Assembly: GCA_947165685.1 (NCBI GenBank)
Contig: CAMVBK010000010.1
Coordinates: 9,181 to 73,180, forward strand
DNA: 64,000 bases
From: F23-D06 sp947165685
GTDB taxonomy: Bacteria; Bacteroidota; Bacteroidia; Bacteroidales; WCHB1-69
Reading direction: 5' to 3'
The translations under genes were made by a program, and so were the position numbers. Below the pieces are notes generated by a model, which worked only from the letters and a program-made list of their open reading frames with translations, did no database searches and had not been told where the DNA came from. This document shows, one piece after another, positions 50,672 through 59,356 of the stretch (its first letter is position 1; each line of letters begins with the position of its first letter).

Positions 50672-51292
50672 ATGAGCAACCCTCTTTTCAATATCCAGTA
50701 CGGTCTGTTCGTCATCACCGCTTGCGATGGCGGGCGCGACAACGGCTGCATCAGCAACACTGTCATGCAGGTGGCCATGCAGCCCGACCGCATCTCCGTG
50801 GCCCTCAACAAGGGCAATCTGACCACTGAACTCATCCAGCGCTCGCGCCGGTTCACCGCCTCCATCCTCAGCGAGGCCGCCGATTTCGATCTTTTCAAGC
50901 ACTTCGGCTTCCAAAGCGGCCGCGAGGTCGATAAGTTCGCTGACTTCAGGGACTTCCGCCGTGTTGCCAACGGCACGTTAGCCGTCACGCGCGGCACCAA
51001 CGCCTACATTTCTGTCGAAGTTGAGCAGGTTGTCGATCTCGGCTCGCATCTCCTCTTCATCGGACCTGTCACAGAGGCGGAAGTGCTCAATGATGTGCCA
51101 TCGGCCACGTATAACTATTATCAAGAACACATCAAACCGAAGCCCGAGCCTGTGGGTCAGGATGACGGGGGAAAGACCGTCTGGCGCTGTGTCATTTGCG
51201 GTTACGAGTACGAGGGCGAGGAACTTCCTGCCGACTTCATCTGTCCCATCTGCAAGCATCCCGCAACGGACTTCGAAAAGGTTGTCAAATGA
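50672..51292 (+). CDS. Flavin reductase-rubredoxin fusion protein
   Basis: 206 residues. The N-terminal 165 form the FMN-binding flavin-reductase domain (SNPLFNIQYGLFVITACDGGRDNGCISNTVMQV...RISVALNKGNLTTELIQRS). The C-terminal 40 are rubredoxin: WRCVICGYEYEGEELPADFICPICKHPATDF, with both CxxC pairs for one iron. Such proteins act as cytoplasmic electron carriers in oxygen or NO detoxification in anaerobes. An AraC regulator converges from the right. A decayed copy of this gene's start is found at 2109. Confidence 0.92.
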   Translation: MSNPLFNIQYGLFVITACDGGRDNGCISNTVMQVAMQPDRISVALNKGNLTTELIQRSRRFTASILSEAADFDLFKHFGFQSGREVDKFADFRDFRRVANGTLAVTRGTNAYISVEVEQVVDLGSHLLFIGPVTEAEVLNDVPSATYNYYQEHIKPKPEPVGQDDGGKTVWRCVICGYEYEGEELPADFICPICKHPATDFEKVVK

Positions 51293-51324
51293 TTGTTGGG
51301 CGCTAAAAGGCCGTGGGTTTCCGC

Positions 51325-52143
51325 TCACCCCTTCGGCTGCAGGCTGCGGCGGTATTCGCTGGGCGAAAGGCCGAGGTGCTTGGTGCAGTAGCGGCTGAAA
51401 TAGGAGAGCGATGTGAAGTTCATGCGGTCGGCGATCTGCGTGAGCGAAAGGCGTTCGTCATCGAGATATTTTTTCAGGATCGGCACCGTGTGGCGGTCGA
51501 TGAAGCTGCTGACGCTGTGGCCGGTGACGCGCTTGACGGTGGCGGAGAGGTATTTCGGCGACACGTGCAGCCGTTCGGCGTAGTAGCTCACCTCGCGCTC
51601 GGTGCGGCTGATGCCCGTGGAGAGCAGATCCATAAGTTGTCTGACGATGTAGGCCGTGCGGTCGGTGTGGGGGTCGGTGGCTTCGCGCTGCGCGTGCGGC
51701 TCGAAGATGTCGTACATCATCGTCAGGCAGAGGCTTCCCATCAGTTCGCGGTAGAATAGCAGCTCGCGGTCGTCCATGCGGTCGCGGAGGCGGTGGAAGT
51801 CGGCCAGGAGTAAGTCGGCCTGCCCGTCGGTGAGCTTGATGACGGGGTCTTGGTTGAGCGAGATGCTGCCTCCGATGCTGTAGTTGTTCGACGGCAGTTG
51901 GTTCTGCAGGAACTTGTAGTCGGCGGCGAACCACTCCACCCGCATTCCGGGGGCGGCGGCCAGGTTCCTGGCCCGAGTGGGGTTCGGCATCACCACGAGG
52001 TCGTTTTTTACGATGTGGTAGCACTTCTCGTTGAACACGAAGCTGCCCTCGCCTGCCGTGCAGAGCAGGTGCATGCAGGTGTGGCCCAGTTCCGGCGCAT
52101 TCATCGCCAGGAAATCGGTGGAATATTGGAAGTCGGTTTTCAT
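51325..52143 (-). CDS. AraC-family transcriptional regulator
   Basis: 272 residues. The N-terminal 150 form a cupin-like sensor (HLLCTAGEGSFVFNEKCYHIVKNDLVVMPNP). The C-terminal 100 hold both HTH motifs (VSYYAERLHVSPKYLSATVKRVTGHSVSSFIDRHTV and LSLTQIADRMNFTSLSYFSRYCTKHLGLSPSEYRRS). It converges on the flavin reductase gene with 33 bp between stops, so its target may lie elsewhere. A 62-bp segment of its 5' end is duplicated at 53496. It lies 4 bp from the ATPase gene on its upstream side. Confidence 0.9.
   Translation of the reverse strand: MKTDFQYSTDFLAMNAPELGHTCMHLLCTAGEGSFVFNEKCYHIVKNDLVVMPNPTRARNLAAAPGMRVEWFAADYKFLQNQLPSNNYSIGGSISLNQDPVIKLTDGQADLLLADFHRLRDRMDDRELLFYRELMGSLCLTMMYDIFEPHAQREATDPHTDRTAYIVRQLMDLLSTGISRTEREVSYYAERLHVSPKYLSATVKRVTGHSVSSFIDRHTVPILKKYLDDERLSLTQIADRMNFTSLSYFSRYCTKHLGLSPSEYRRSLQPKG
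52075..52136. repeat. Direct repeat copy 1 (inside the AraC gene start)
   Basis: 62 bp starting GCAGGTGTGGCCCAG and ending GGAAGTCGG recur at 53496-53557 in the same orientation with a single difference. This copy encodes AraC residues about 3-23. Confidence 0.95.
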
Positions 52144-52147
52144 TGAA

Positions 52148-53350
52148 TTACAATCCCTCCAGGAGAAAATGTCTTAAACCAAGATGTTTGATGCCGTTAT
52201 CGTCATTTCGGGAAACCAAAGGTGTCATGGATATAACATATTTGGGGTAATTATCGTTGATTTTAAGTAGATTGCCAAATTCGCGTTCGCGTGTTGCCTC
52301 ATCGGCCACAAAATAGGACACTTGCACATATGCCCGCTCTCCGGTGGACTTTGAACAGACAAAGTCGATCTCTCCCGCCTGCAACTGTCCGACATACACT
52401 TTAAACCCCAATCTTACCAAGTGCTGGTACACCACTCCTTCCAATATCTTTTCAATATCTTGGTCTCTCGTTCCGCCAGCTATGACATTTCGAATACCTT
52501 GGTCTTCGAAGTAAAACTTTTCGTTGCTTTCAAACAGACGTTTCCCATGAATATCGTAGCGGCTCACTTTGTGCAGCAGGTAGGAGTCACATAACATTTT
52601 CTGATAGTTGATGATGACGGATGGCGAGATGTTTTCTCCTATTGACCTCATATAGTTGCTGATGTTGGTAGCCGAGATTAGTTTGCCTTCATTGTCAGCC
52701 ATATATTGAACCAGCTTGGAGAGAAAGTCCACATTGCGTATTTGGTTTCTCATCACCACATCTTTCAAAAGTGTAGTGTCGTAGATGCTTGAAAGGTATT
52801 TGGCTGCATTCTCTCTGTCGAGACCGATTTGCACCAAACCTGGCATACCTCCATATTCAATATAACTGCCCAAAGCATCAGGGTTGCTGTCGGAAAGGCC
52901 GTGGAATGCCAGGAACTCATCGTATGACAATGGCTGAATATAGATTTCCACATAGCGTCCGCCTATAAGCGTTGACAACTCGCTGTTCAGCATCTTTGCA
53001 TTGCTCCCCGTGACAATCACTTCTGTGTTCGGTTCTTTGTAAAAACTCCTCAACGTGCGTTCAAACTCTGCTATATCCTGCACTTCGTCAATCATAATGT
53101 AGTTGCATTTCCCTTCGACCATATGAGCGTCGATGTATTCGTTCAGGTCGGTATAGGTTCTGATGCCGTCGAATTGACGTTGCTCCTTGTCTATGAAAAT
53201 CACATTGCCTTCTTCACACAACTTATCACTTAGATAGCGTAATATGCAACTCTTGCCTACACGCCGCTGTCCGGTTAGCACTATGGCCATATCTTTACCG
53301 AACCATTGGGTGATTTTAGCTGTATATCTTTGTCGTTCAATCAATTTCAT
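52148..53350 (-). CDS. AAA_14/DUF4143 ATPase
   Basis: 400 residues. Walker A GQRRVGKS (27-34), Walker B YIMIDEVQDI, then the AAA_14 signature VIVTGSNAKMLNSELSTLIGGRYVEIYIQPLSYDEF and a C-terminal DUF4143 nuclease-like part (GFKVYVGQLQAGEIDFVCSK, with E-x-D-F-V-C-S-K). It is AT-rich compared with the AraC gene. Its own -7 element on the minus strand is at 53378-53385. The gene and its promoter lie between two 62-bp direct repeats. Confidence 0.85.
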   Translation of the reverse strand: MKLIERQRYTAKITQWFGKDMAIVLTGQRRVGKSCILRYLSDKLCEEGNVIFIDKEQRQFDGIRTYTDLNEYIDAHMVEGKCNYIMIDEVQDIAEFERTLRSFYKEPNTEVIVTGSNAKMLNSELSTLIGGRYVEIYIQPLSYDEFLAFHGLSDSNPDALGSYIEYGGMPGLVQIGLDRENAAKYLSSIYDTTLLKDVVMRNQIRNVDFLSKLVQYMADNEGKLISATNISNYMRSIGENISPSVIINYQKMLCDSYLLHKVSRYDIHGKRLFESNEKFYFEDQGIRNVIAGGTRDQDIEKILEGVVYQHLVRLGFKVYVGQLQAGEIDFVCSKSTGERAYVQVSYFVADEATREREFGNLLKINDNYPKYVISMTPLVSRNDDNGIKHLGLRHFLLEGL

Positions 53351-53377
53351 ATTATAACATGATTATTTTTGACAATG

Positions 53378-53385
53378 CAAAGATA
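53378..53385 (-). promoter_or_regulatory. -7 element (TATCTTTG, minus strand) for the DUF4143 ATPase
   Basis: TATCTTTGCA on the minus strand, 28 bp before the ATG at 53350. Confidence 0.6.
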
Positions 53386-53495
53386 TAAAATATTTATGAA
53401 TTATACTTGATAAAAATATAGTTTTATTGATTTTTATCACATATACTTTATAAAATCAAGTTATATCTTTTCTATGTAATGATCACCTCCACACA

Positions 53496-53557
53496 GCAGG
53501 TATGGCCCAGTTCCGGCGCATTCATCGCCAGGAAATCGGTGGAATATTGGAAGTCGG
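53496..53557. repeat. Direct repeat copy 2 (isolated duplicate of the AraC gene start)
   Basis: 61 of 62 bp identical to 52075-52136, here without the rest of the AraC gene. It ends 9 bp before the last codon of the restriction-endonuclease-like gene. Confidence 0.95.
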
Positions 53558-53566
53558 GGCGTATTA

Positions 53567-54655
53567 TCATTTTTTCACAACAAATATCACATCGGCAAGA
53601 CTCGAATAGTTTTGCTTCTTGAAAGTGAAATCAATCTTCTTTAGCGACTGTTTTGTGAATCTGTCGAGATAGTGTTGCACTTCGGGCTCTATCAGCGAAA
53701 ATGCACGCTTCATCTTCCACGATTGGCTCATGTCAGTGGAATCGGCAAGAATGAGAAAGAGCCTGTTCTCGGCCCCAAAACGCATCTCGCCTTGATGTGC
53801 ATAAAGCCAAGTCATTAATTCGACAGGGTTGTTCTGTGCATCCTTGATGACCTCGCTTTTAACATTGTTCAGTGAATTGATAATATTATCGTGTCCTTGC
53901 TCCCGAAATTTTTCTGTAAGCGTATATATTTGCTGTGATTCTGAATCGCCAGTACTTGACACAATTCCAAACTCTCTCCCTTTTGTTTTCAACCATGACA
54001 AAACACTCTTGCCCAATTTCAACTTGATTTTTTCGTCCATATATTGATTGGGAAAGAATGTCACCTTCAAATCAACAGGGAAATCATCAATGAAAAAGTC
54101 AACGCTTTTTATCTCACCGGCAGCGGAGACCACCTTAGGATGACGTTTGAATAGAGATTCTATAAGAAAGGAAGTCCAGTTGTTATACCAACTGTTTTGC
54201 ACGTAGTTCCATGCGTTATTGGCAATTTCGCCCTGCTTGCTCACCAAATCATCGTATTTGCTGATAACCTTGACATATCTGCTCACCAAATGTTTGTCCA
54301 ACGAATTGTTTTGGTCGCCGCCCCATGCGTAATACTGCACTTTGTAGAGATCGGCTTTAAGTTTCTCCTCGTCAATGCCCATTGAAGTGTACCACTCGTG
54401 GTTTTTACTTTGCAAATAATTGTCAAGCATTGACTTAGCGTCTTGACGCTGCTCCATCAATTCAAAAAGTTCAACATTCTGTTCGGTAATCTTAGTCGAT
54501 GTCAATGTCAGTCCATTGTCATTTAAGAACTGTTTCATCTGTTTGCCGCGACTTACGGCACGCACTTTCAGCCAAAGCAAAGCATTGGCATCATTGTTGA
54601 AAGCATACAGGTTTTGGGCACGGAACGCTTTGTCCCACTTTTCAAAATTGTTCAT
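53567..54655 (-). CDS. Putative type II restriction endonuclease
   Basis: 362 residues with no close family recognised. KSVDFFIDDFPVDLKVTFFP has the D-(x)n-D-x-K form expected of a PD-(D/E)XK catalytic core. No helicase or SAM motifs. It begins 7 bp after the stop of an adenine methyltransferase gene and has the same direction. Methyltransferase-first pairing with an unknown nuclease-like gene is the usual sign of a type II restriction system. Base composition is AT-rich. Recognition sequence unknown. Confidence 0.7.
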   Translation of the reverse strand: MNNFEKWDKAFRAQNLYAFNNDANALLWLKVRAVSRGKQMKQFLNDNGLTLTSTKITEQNVELFELMEQRQDAKSMLDNYLQSKNHEWYTSMGIDEEKLKADLYKVQYYAWGGDQNNSLDKHLVSRYVKVISKYDDLVSKQGEIANNAWNYVQNSWYNNWTSFLIESLFKRHPKVVSAAGEIKSVDFFIDDFPVDLKVTFFPNQYMDEKIKLKLGKSVLSWLKTKGREFGIVSSTGDSESQQIYTLTEKFREQGHDNIINSLNNVKSEVIKDAQNNPVELMTWLYAHQGEMRFGAENRLFLILADSTDMSQSWKMKRAFSLIEPEVQHYLDRFTKQSLKKIDFTFKKQNYSSLADVIFVVKK

Positions 54656-54662
54656 TTGTTTT

Positions 54663-55745
54663 CTATTTAGGTGTACAAATCAGAAGGATCTCACTGCTGC
54701 CTGCCACGCTGCCTTTTCCGCCACGGCCTGCACTATACGTTTTTCTTTCGACAGCCACATCGCGGTAGGGTTCTATCATTGCCTTCATTGTATCAATGTC
54801 AGGATAACTGCGGTCATTATAGCTCACAAGCCACATAGGAATCTTCTGCGACAACTCAAACATACATTGCAGATTATGGATGGCCTCGCCGTTCTTATCA
54901 AAGCCGCTATGGCGTTTGGGCTCGTATCGCTTCGTCCCATTTACAAACTGCTTGTCCTTCCAATATTCCACAAATGTTTCGAGCAGATGGTAGAACGACT
55001 GGTAGTCTGCATGGCTGTTGCAATAAGGGGGGTCAAAGTAAACGAGGTCGATGCCTTCAAGCTTTGGAAGCAAATCAAGCGTATTCTCATTAAAGCTCAT
55101 ATTTTGCTCCTTATTATCGAATATGGCCGCATTATATTGAGGTAGTAATTCCAAAAACAATTCTTTTAGTGGCCGTATGAGACTTCGATTCCTTTTGACC
55201 CGAGCCGGATCGGCAGCGTAGTTGAGGGCCTGCGTATGGGCAAAATGGCCCATTGTAACCTTGCGTGTCATACTCCTGCACATTACAGCCAAGGCCAACG
55301 ATTGTTTGTAATGATTGTCGAGCCTATGAATGTTGCTTCTGAAACTATCAGCAAAGGCGGCCTCCTCTCGAATGAAGAATAAATCCGAAAACAAACGCTC
55401 CATCAGATTGTATTCCTCCGGGTTGCTGTTTTCTGAAAAAAGGATATCCACATCGGCAGGGGAAAGCCTCTCGTTGTCGTTTTCAACCAACGCCTTGCCA
55501 ATATGGTTGTTGAAACTCATGAAGTCGTTCGTCAGCGTCTTTTTCCCTAACTGCTTCATCATGTATGCGATAGACTGAGAACCTCCAAAGGCATCCAGAA
55601 CGGTATGCGCACTTTCGGGGATGAACTGAGCAATCCATCCTCTATGTACAAATTTAGCACCAAGATATTGAGGCTCGGGAAATCTATATCCTAAAAAACT
55701 ATTATCTCCAAACAAATCACCGTTCATATAACTCGAAAACGCCAT
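54663..55745 (-). CDS. D12-class DNA adenine-N6 methyltransferase
   Basis: 360 residues. The start RFPEPQYLGAKFVHRGWIAQFIP resembles the YxGSK beginning of D12-class enzymes, DAFGGSQS is the SAM-binding motif I, and DLVYFDPPYCNSHADY is motif IV (DPPY). It methylates adenine in a specific DNA sequence and protects it from the neighbouring nuclease. A -7 element on the minus strand (CAAAAATA, 55759-55766) drives the pair. Confidence 0.9.
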   Translation of the reverse strand: MAFSSYMNGDLFGDNSFLGYRFPEPQYLGAKFVHRGWIAQFIPESAHTVLDAFGGSQSIAYMMKQLGKKTLTNDFMSFNNHIGKALVENDNERLSPADVDILFSENSNPEEYNLMERLFSDLFFIREEAAFADSFRSNIHRLDNHYKQSLALAVMCRSMTRKVTMGHFAHTQALNYAADPARVKRNRSLIRPLKELFLELLPQYNAAIFDNKEQNMSFNENTLDLLPKLEGIDLVYFDPPYCNSHADYQSFYHLLETFVEYWKDKQFVNGTKRYEPKRHSGFDKNGEAIHNLQCMFELSQKIPMWLVSYNDRSYPDIDTMKAMIEPYRDVAVERKTYSAGRGGKGSVAGSSEILLICTPK

Positions 55746-55758
55746 TTATATTCAGCGG

Positions 55759-55766
55759 CAAAAATA
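55759..55766 (-). promoter_or_regulatory. -7 element (TATTTTTG, minus strand) for the restriction-modification pair
   Basis: TATTTTTGCC on the minus strand, about 14 bp before the ATG at 55745, giving a very short leader. Confidence 0.5.
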
Positions 55767-55870
55767 CACAAAATAATCCATACCATAAACTCAAAATAAA
55801 AACTGAAACTTTTCTGCTTTTTGTGAAAATAGTGATACTTTTTGTGAAACTGGCGCAACGTGAAAGGTTG

Positions 55871-55878
55871 TATTTTTG
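55871..55878 (+). promoter_or_regulatory. -7 element (TATTTTTG) for the 55937-58085 gene group
   Basis: TATTTTTGC about 60 bp before the ATG at 55937. The following three genes are separated by only 9-10 bp. Confidence 0.6.
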
Positions 55879-55936
55879 CCCCGTCAAAATGACAGTGATT
55901 ATAGATTCGTTATAAAACAAAGAAAACCAAAAAGTT

Positions 55937-56479
55937 ATGAAAGAAGAAATCGTTGACCCGAGATTGACTACCCCAGAAGAGTCGGCTATGTACACGCACC
56001 AGGCGCAGACCCTTTTCAAGCTCAACCACACCATGCCCTACACCGACGAGTACAACGCGCTCGCCAAGGAGCTGTTCGGCCACGACGTGACTGCCGACGG
56101 CGGCTTCGTGATGCCCGGACTGACGGGTGTCTGTTTCGACCGCGTGAAGCTCGGCAAGGGCGTGAAAATCATGAATAACTGCCTGATGATGGCCCGCGGC
56201 GGCATCACCATCGACGACAACGCGATGGTCGCCGCCAACGCGCAGCTCATCAGCAACAACCATGACCTCTACGACCGGATGCTGCTCACCTGCAAGCCCG
56301 TCCACATCGGCAAGGATGCCTGGATCGGCGCGGGCGCGACCATCCTGCCCGGCGTGACCGTGGGCGACAACGCCGTGGTGGCCGCCGGCGCCGTGGTGAC
56401 CAAGGACGTGGCCCCGAACACCATCGTGGGAGGGAACCCCGCAAAATTGATCAGGGTGATTCCAGAAAATCAACAATAA
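55937..56479 (+). CDS. Hexapeptide-repeat acyltransferase (DapH/Maa-like)
   Basis: 180 residues. The left-handed beta-helix pattern runs from GVCFDRVKLGKGVKIMNNCLMMARGGITIDDNAMVAANAQLISNNHD to IGKDAWIGAGATILPGVTVGDNAVVAAGAVVTKDVAPNTIVGGNPAKLI. It acetylates a small hydroxyl or amino substrate. It is the first gene of a tight group with a DUF362 lipoprotein and a flavodoxin lipoprotein. Confidence 0.88.
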   Translation: MKEEIVDPRLTTPEESAMYTHQAQTLFKLNHTMPYTDEYNALAKELFGHDVTADGGFVMPGLTGVCFDRVKLGKGVKIMNNCLMMARGGITIDDNAMVAANAQLISNNHDLYDRMLLTCKPVHIGKDAWIGAGATILPGVTVGDNAVVAAGAVVTKDVAPNTIVGGNPAKLIRVIPENQQ

Positions 56480-56489
56480 TAGGCATACT

Positions 56490-57461
56490 ATGAGAAAAAT
56501 CACATTTTTTGCTGTTGCCGTGCTGATTTTGCTCGGCTGCAGCCCGAAAGAGGAGGTCTGTGCGCAAGAGACCCAAGGGGCGGTGGTCTATATGACCTCG
56601 GAAATCACCCCTGAAGCGTTGGTCAACATCTACAAGGCCTTAGGCGTGCCTGCCGAAGGCCGCGTGGCGGTGAAAATCTCCACCGGCGAGTCGGCCAAGA
56701 GCAACCACCTGCGCCCCGAGCTGATCAAGGAGCTTGTGCAGACAGTGAACGGCACCATCGTGGAGTGCAACACCGCGTACGGCGGCAACCGCTCCACCAC
56801 GGCCAACCACCGCAAGGCCATCGAGCAACGCGGCTATAACCAGATCGCCACCGTCGATATTATGGACGAGGACGACACGCTACATCTTCCAGTCACGAGT
56901 ACCAAGCACCTGAAATACAATATTGTAGGGTCGCATTTGGCCAACTACGACTTCATGATCAACCTGGCCCACTTCAAGGGGCACGCGATGGGCGGCTTCG
57001 GCGGTGTGCTCAAGAACCAGAGCATCGGCGTGGCGTCGAGCTCCGGCAAGATTTACATCCACACCGGCGGCAAGAGCCAGACGAACTGGACCTCTGTGGA
57101 GCAGGACGACTTCTTGGAGTCGATGGCCGTGGCCGCGCAGTCTGTGCACAACTACTTCAAGCGGCCGGGCAAAAACATCATCTACATCAACGTGATGAAC
57201 AACATGTCGGTGGATTGTGACTGTGACGGCAACCCCTCCGCGCCCTGCCTGCGCGACATCGGCATCCTCGCCAGCACCGACCCCGTGGCCCTCGACCAAG
57301 CCTGCCTTGACCTGGTCTTCAACCACAAGAACAGCAGCGGCGACGACGCGAAGCCCCTTGTGGATCGAATAAACAAGAAACACGGCATCCACACCGTGGA
57401 ATATGCCGAGCAGTTGGGCCTCGGCACCCGCAAGTACAAACTTATCAGCATTGACAAATAG
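56490..57461 (+). CDS. DUF362 family lipoprotein (paralog 2)
   Basis: 323 residues with a lipobox ILLGC (Cys17). The sequence follows the paralog at 22004 through most of its length (GRVAVKISTGES, GTIVECNTAYGG, HFKGHAMGGFGGVLKNQSIGVAS, NNMSVDCDCDGNPSAPC, LASTDPVALDQACLDL). The periplasmic anchor and the neighbouring flavodoxin lipoprotein (10 bp downstream) suggest an envelope redox role. The exact function is unknown. Confidence 0.85.
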   Translation: MRKITFFAVAVLILLGCSPKEEVCAQETQGAVVYMTSEITPEALVNIYKALGVPAEGRVAVKISTGESAKSNHLRPELIKELVQTVNGTIVECNTAYGGNRSTTANHRKAIEQRGYNQIATVDIMDEDDTLHLPVTSTKHLKYNIVGSHLANYDFMINLAHFKGHAMGGFGGVLKNQSIGVASSSGKIYIHTGGKSQTNWTSVEQDDFLESMAVAAQSVHNYFKRPGKNIIYINVMNNMSVDCDCDGNPSAPCLRDIGILASTDPVALDQACLDLVFNHKNSSGDDAKPLVDRINKKHGIHTVEYAEQLGLGTRKYKLISIDK

Positions 57462-57470
57462 ATCAAGACT

Positions 57471-58085
57471 ATGAAATTCAAGAACATCATTATCGCGGTC
57501 CTGGCCGCGGTTATGGCCACCGGCTGCAACGGGCAGAACAAAAACAGTAACGAACAAAAATCAAATTCCGGAAATATGAGCAAATCCATCGTCATTTTCT
57601 TCTCCCACGCGGGGGACAACTATTCCGTCGGCGTCATCGACACGGGCAACACCAAGATCGTGGCCGACTACATCAGTGAAATCACGGGCGCCGACCAGTT
57701 CGAGATCGTCACCCACAAATACGACGGCATGGCCTACACGCCGCTCATCGAGCTGGCCAAGGAGGAGGCCCGCAAAGGCGAGCTGCCGCCCTACGAAGGC
57801 ACCGCTCCGGACCTCAGCGGCTACGACACGGTCTATATCGGCGGTCCCGTGTGGTGGGGCACCTACCCGCAGATCATGTTCACGCTGTTCAAGGACATCA
57901 ACCTCGACGGCAAGACCGTCATCCCCTTCACCACCCACGAGGGCAGCGGTCTGGCCTCCTGCACCAAAGACGTGCGGAAAGCCTTCCCGAAGGCCAACGT
58001 CACGGGCGAGTTCAGCATCTACGGCCACGAGGTGCGCGGCGGCAAGGCCAAGGTGGAGCGGTGGTTGAAAGGAATTAGAGGTTAG
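57471..58085 (+). CDS. Flavodoxin-domain lipoprotein
   Basis: 204 residues. Lipobox ATGC (Cys19), then a flavodoxin_4-type fold: SIVIFFSHAGDNYSVGVIDTGNTKIVADYI is the FMN phosphate loop region, and YIGGPVWWGTYPQIMFTLFKDINLDGKTVIPFTTHEGSG the isoalloxazine-binding loops. Ordinary flavodoxins are cytoplasmic, so a lipid-anchored exported form would carry electrons outside the cytoplasm. It is coupled to the DUF362 gene. Confidence 0.88.
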   Translation: MKFKNIIIAVLAAVMATGCNGQNKNSNEQKSNSGNMSKSIVIFFSHAGDNYSVGVIDTGNTKIVADYISEITGADQFEIVTHKYDGMAYTPLIELAKEEARKGELPPYEGTAPDLSGYDTVYIGGPVWWGTYPQIMFTLFKDINLDGKTVIPFTTHEGSGLASCTKDVRKAFPKANVTGEFSIYGHEVRGGKAKVERWLKGIRG

Positions 58086-58098
58086 GAATTAGAAACTC

Positions 58099-58479
58099 AA
58101 GTTTCGCATGTTAAAAACAAGGAGGGAAAACGGAAGTGTGAAGAAAGTTCTGGCCACTGCGAGAAGCAGCGGTCGAAGGACAATTCCCCTTCCTTGGGGA
58201 AGGGGTGGCCGTAGGCCGGGGTAGGGGCATCTGCGATGGCCGTAAGGCCGTTGCCCGCAACCCGAAACAGCATGCGTGTACACAAGGAATTCAGGCATCC
58301 ATATTACTACCCCGCCCTTCGGGCACCCCTTCTGAAACAGAAGGGGAATTTGCCCGCACCGACACGTCGTGCCGTGGCCGGAAACAGTGTGCGGACGAGC
58401 GAGTCGGCATCGCCAGCAGTAAGGTGTTGGCATCAAAAGCGTTTTTCTGAAATACAGATAAATCAAGCATGCGAAACTT
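58099..58479. mobile_element. MITE-like 381-bp element with 12-bp terminal inverted repeats
   Basis: Perfect terminal repeats AAGTTTCGCATG (58099-58110) and CATGCGAAACTT (58468-58479) bound a 381-bp segment without a convincing gene. Inside are GC-rich palindromes (CCCCTTCCTTGGGGAAGGGG; CCCCTTCTGaaaCAGAAGGGG) typical of dispersed Bacteroidales repeats. It lies in a TTAG/GGAATTA repeat tract: TTAGAGGTTAGGAATTA precedes it and TTAGAAATTAGGAATTA follows. No transposase is encoded, so it would need one in trans. It fills the gap between the flavodoxin and aldo/keto reductase genes. Confidence 0.6.
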
Positions 58480-58498
58480 AAATTAGAAATTAGGAATT

Positions 58499-59344
58499 AT
58501 GGAATACATCAAATTAAACAATGGAGTGGAAATGCCGGTTTTGGGCTACGGCGTGTTTTTGGTGAGCCCCGAAGAGTGTGAACGTTGTGTGAGCGATGCA
58601 CTGAGCGTCGGCTACCGGCTGATTGACACGGCGCAGGCCTACGCCAACGAAGAGGGCGTGGGCAGCGCCTGGCGCAAGAGCGGTCTCAAGCGCGAAGAAC
58701 TGTTCCTCGTCACGAAAGTGTGGATCGCAAATGCCGGCGAGGAGAAGGCGGCGAAGAGCATCGACGAGAGCCTGTGCAAGCTGCAGACGGACTACATCGA
58801 CCTGTTGCTCATCCACCAGGCCTACGGCGACGTGTTCGGCTCCTGGCGGGCAATGGAGAAAGCCTACCGCAACGGCAAGGTGCGCGCCATCGGCGTGAGC
58901 AACTTCCAGGCGGGCCGTTTCTTCGACTTCGCCCACTATGTGGAGGTGAAGCCGATGGTGAACCAGCTGCAGTGCAACACGCTGATTCAGCAGACGGGCA
59001 TCGAGCCGCTGCTCAATGACTTCAGCACTCGCATGATGGCCTGGGGGCCGTTGGGCGGTCAGGGCGTCGAGGGGGTCGTGAAGAGCGAGGAGCTGGCAGC
59101 CATTGGCACGAAGTACGACAAAAGCGCGGCGCAGGTGGCCCTCCGCTGGCTCACCCAGCGCGGCATCGTGGCCATCCCCAAAAGCAGCCACAAGGAGCGC
59201 ATGGCGCAGAACTTCGACATCTTCGACTTCGCGCTGAGCGATGACGATATGGCCAAGATTGCCACGCTGAACCAGCACGACACGGGCACCGTCAACTTCG
59301 GCGACCCGCAGTTTGTGAAATATCTGATTGAGAATTACGGATAA
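58499..59344 (+). CDS. Aldo/keto reductase (AKR5/2,5-diketogluconate reductase-like)
   Basis: 281 residues. MEYIKLNNGVEMPVLGYGVF, DTAQAYANEEGVG (catalytic Asp and Tyr), LVTKVWIANAG (Lys), LLIHQAYGD (His) and VAIPKSSHKERMAQNFDIFDF (cofactor loop) are the short aldo/keto reductase pattern. It reduces a carbonyl with NADPH. An SDR gene follows after 12 bp, suggesting a redox operon. The gene starts 19 bp after the MITE-like element. Confidence 0.92.
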   Translation: MEYIKLNNGVEMPVLGYGVFLVSPEECERCVSDALSVGYRLIDTAQAYANEEGVGSAWRKSGLKREELFLVTKVWIANAGEEKAAKSIDESLCKLQTDYIDLLLIHQAYGDVFGSWRAMEKAYRNGKVRAIGVSNFQAGRFFDFAHYVEVKPMVNQLQCNTLIQQTGIEPLLNDFSTRMMAWGPLGGQGVEGVVKSEELAAIGTKYDKSAAQVALRWLTQRGIVAIPKSSHKERMAQNFDIFDFALSDDDMAKIATLNQHDTGTVNFGDPQFVKYLIENYG

Positions 59345-59356
59345 AATTGAAGTCAA

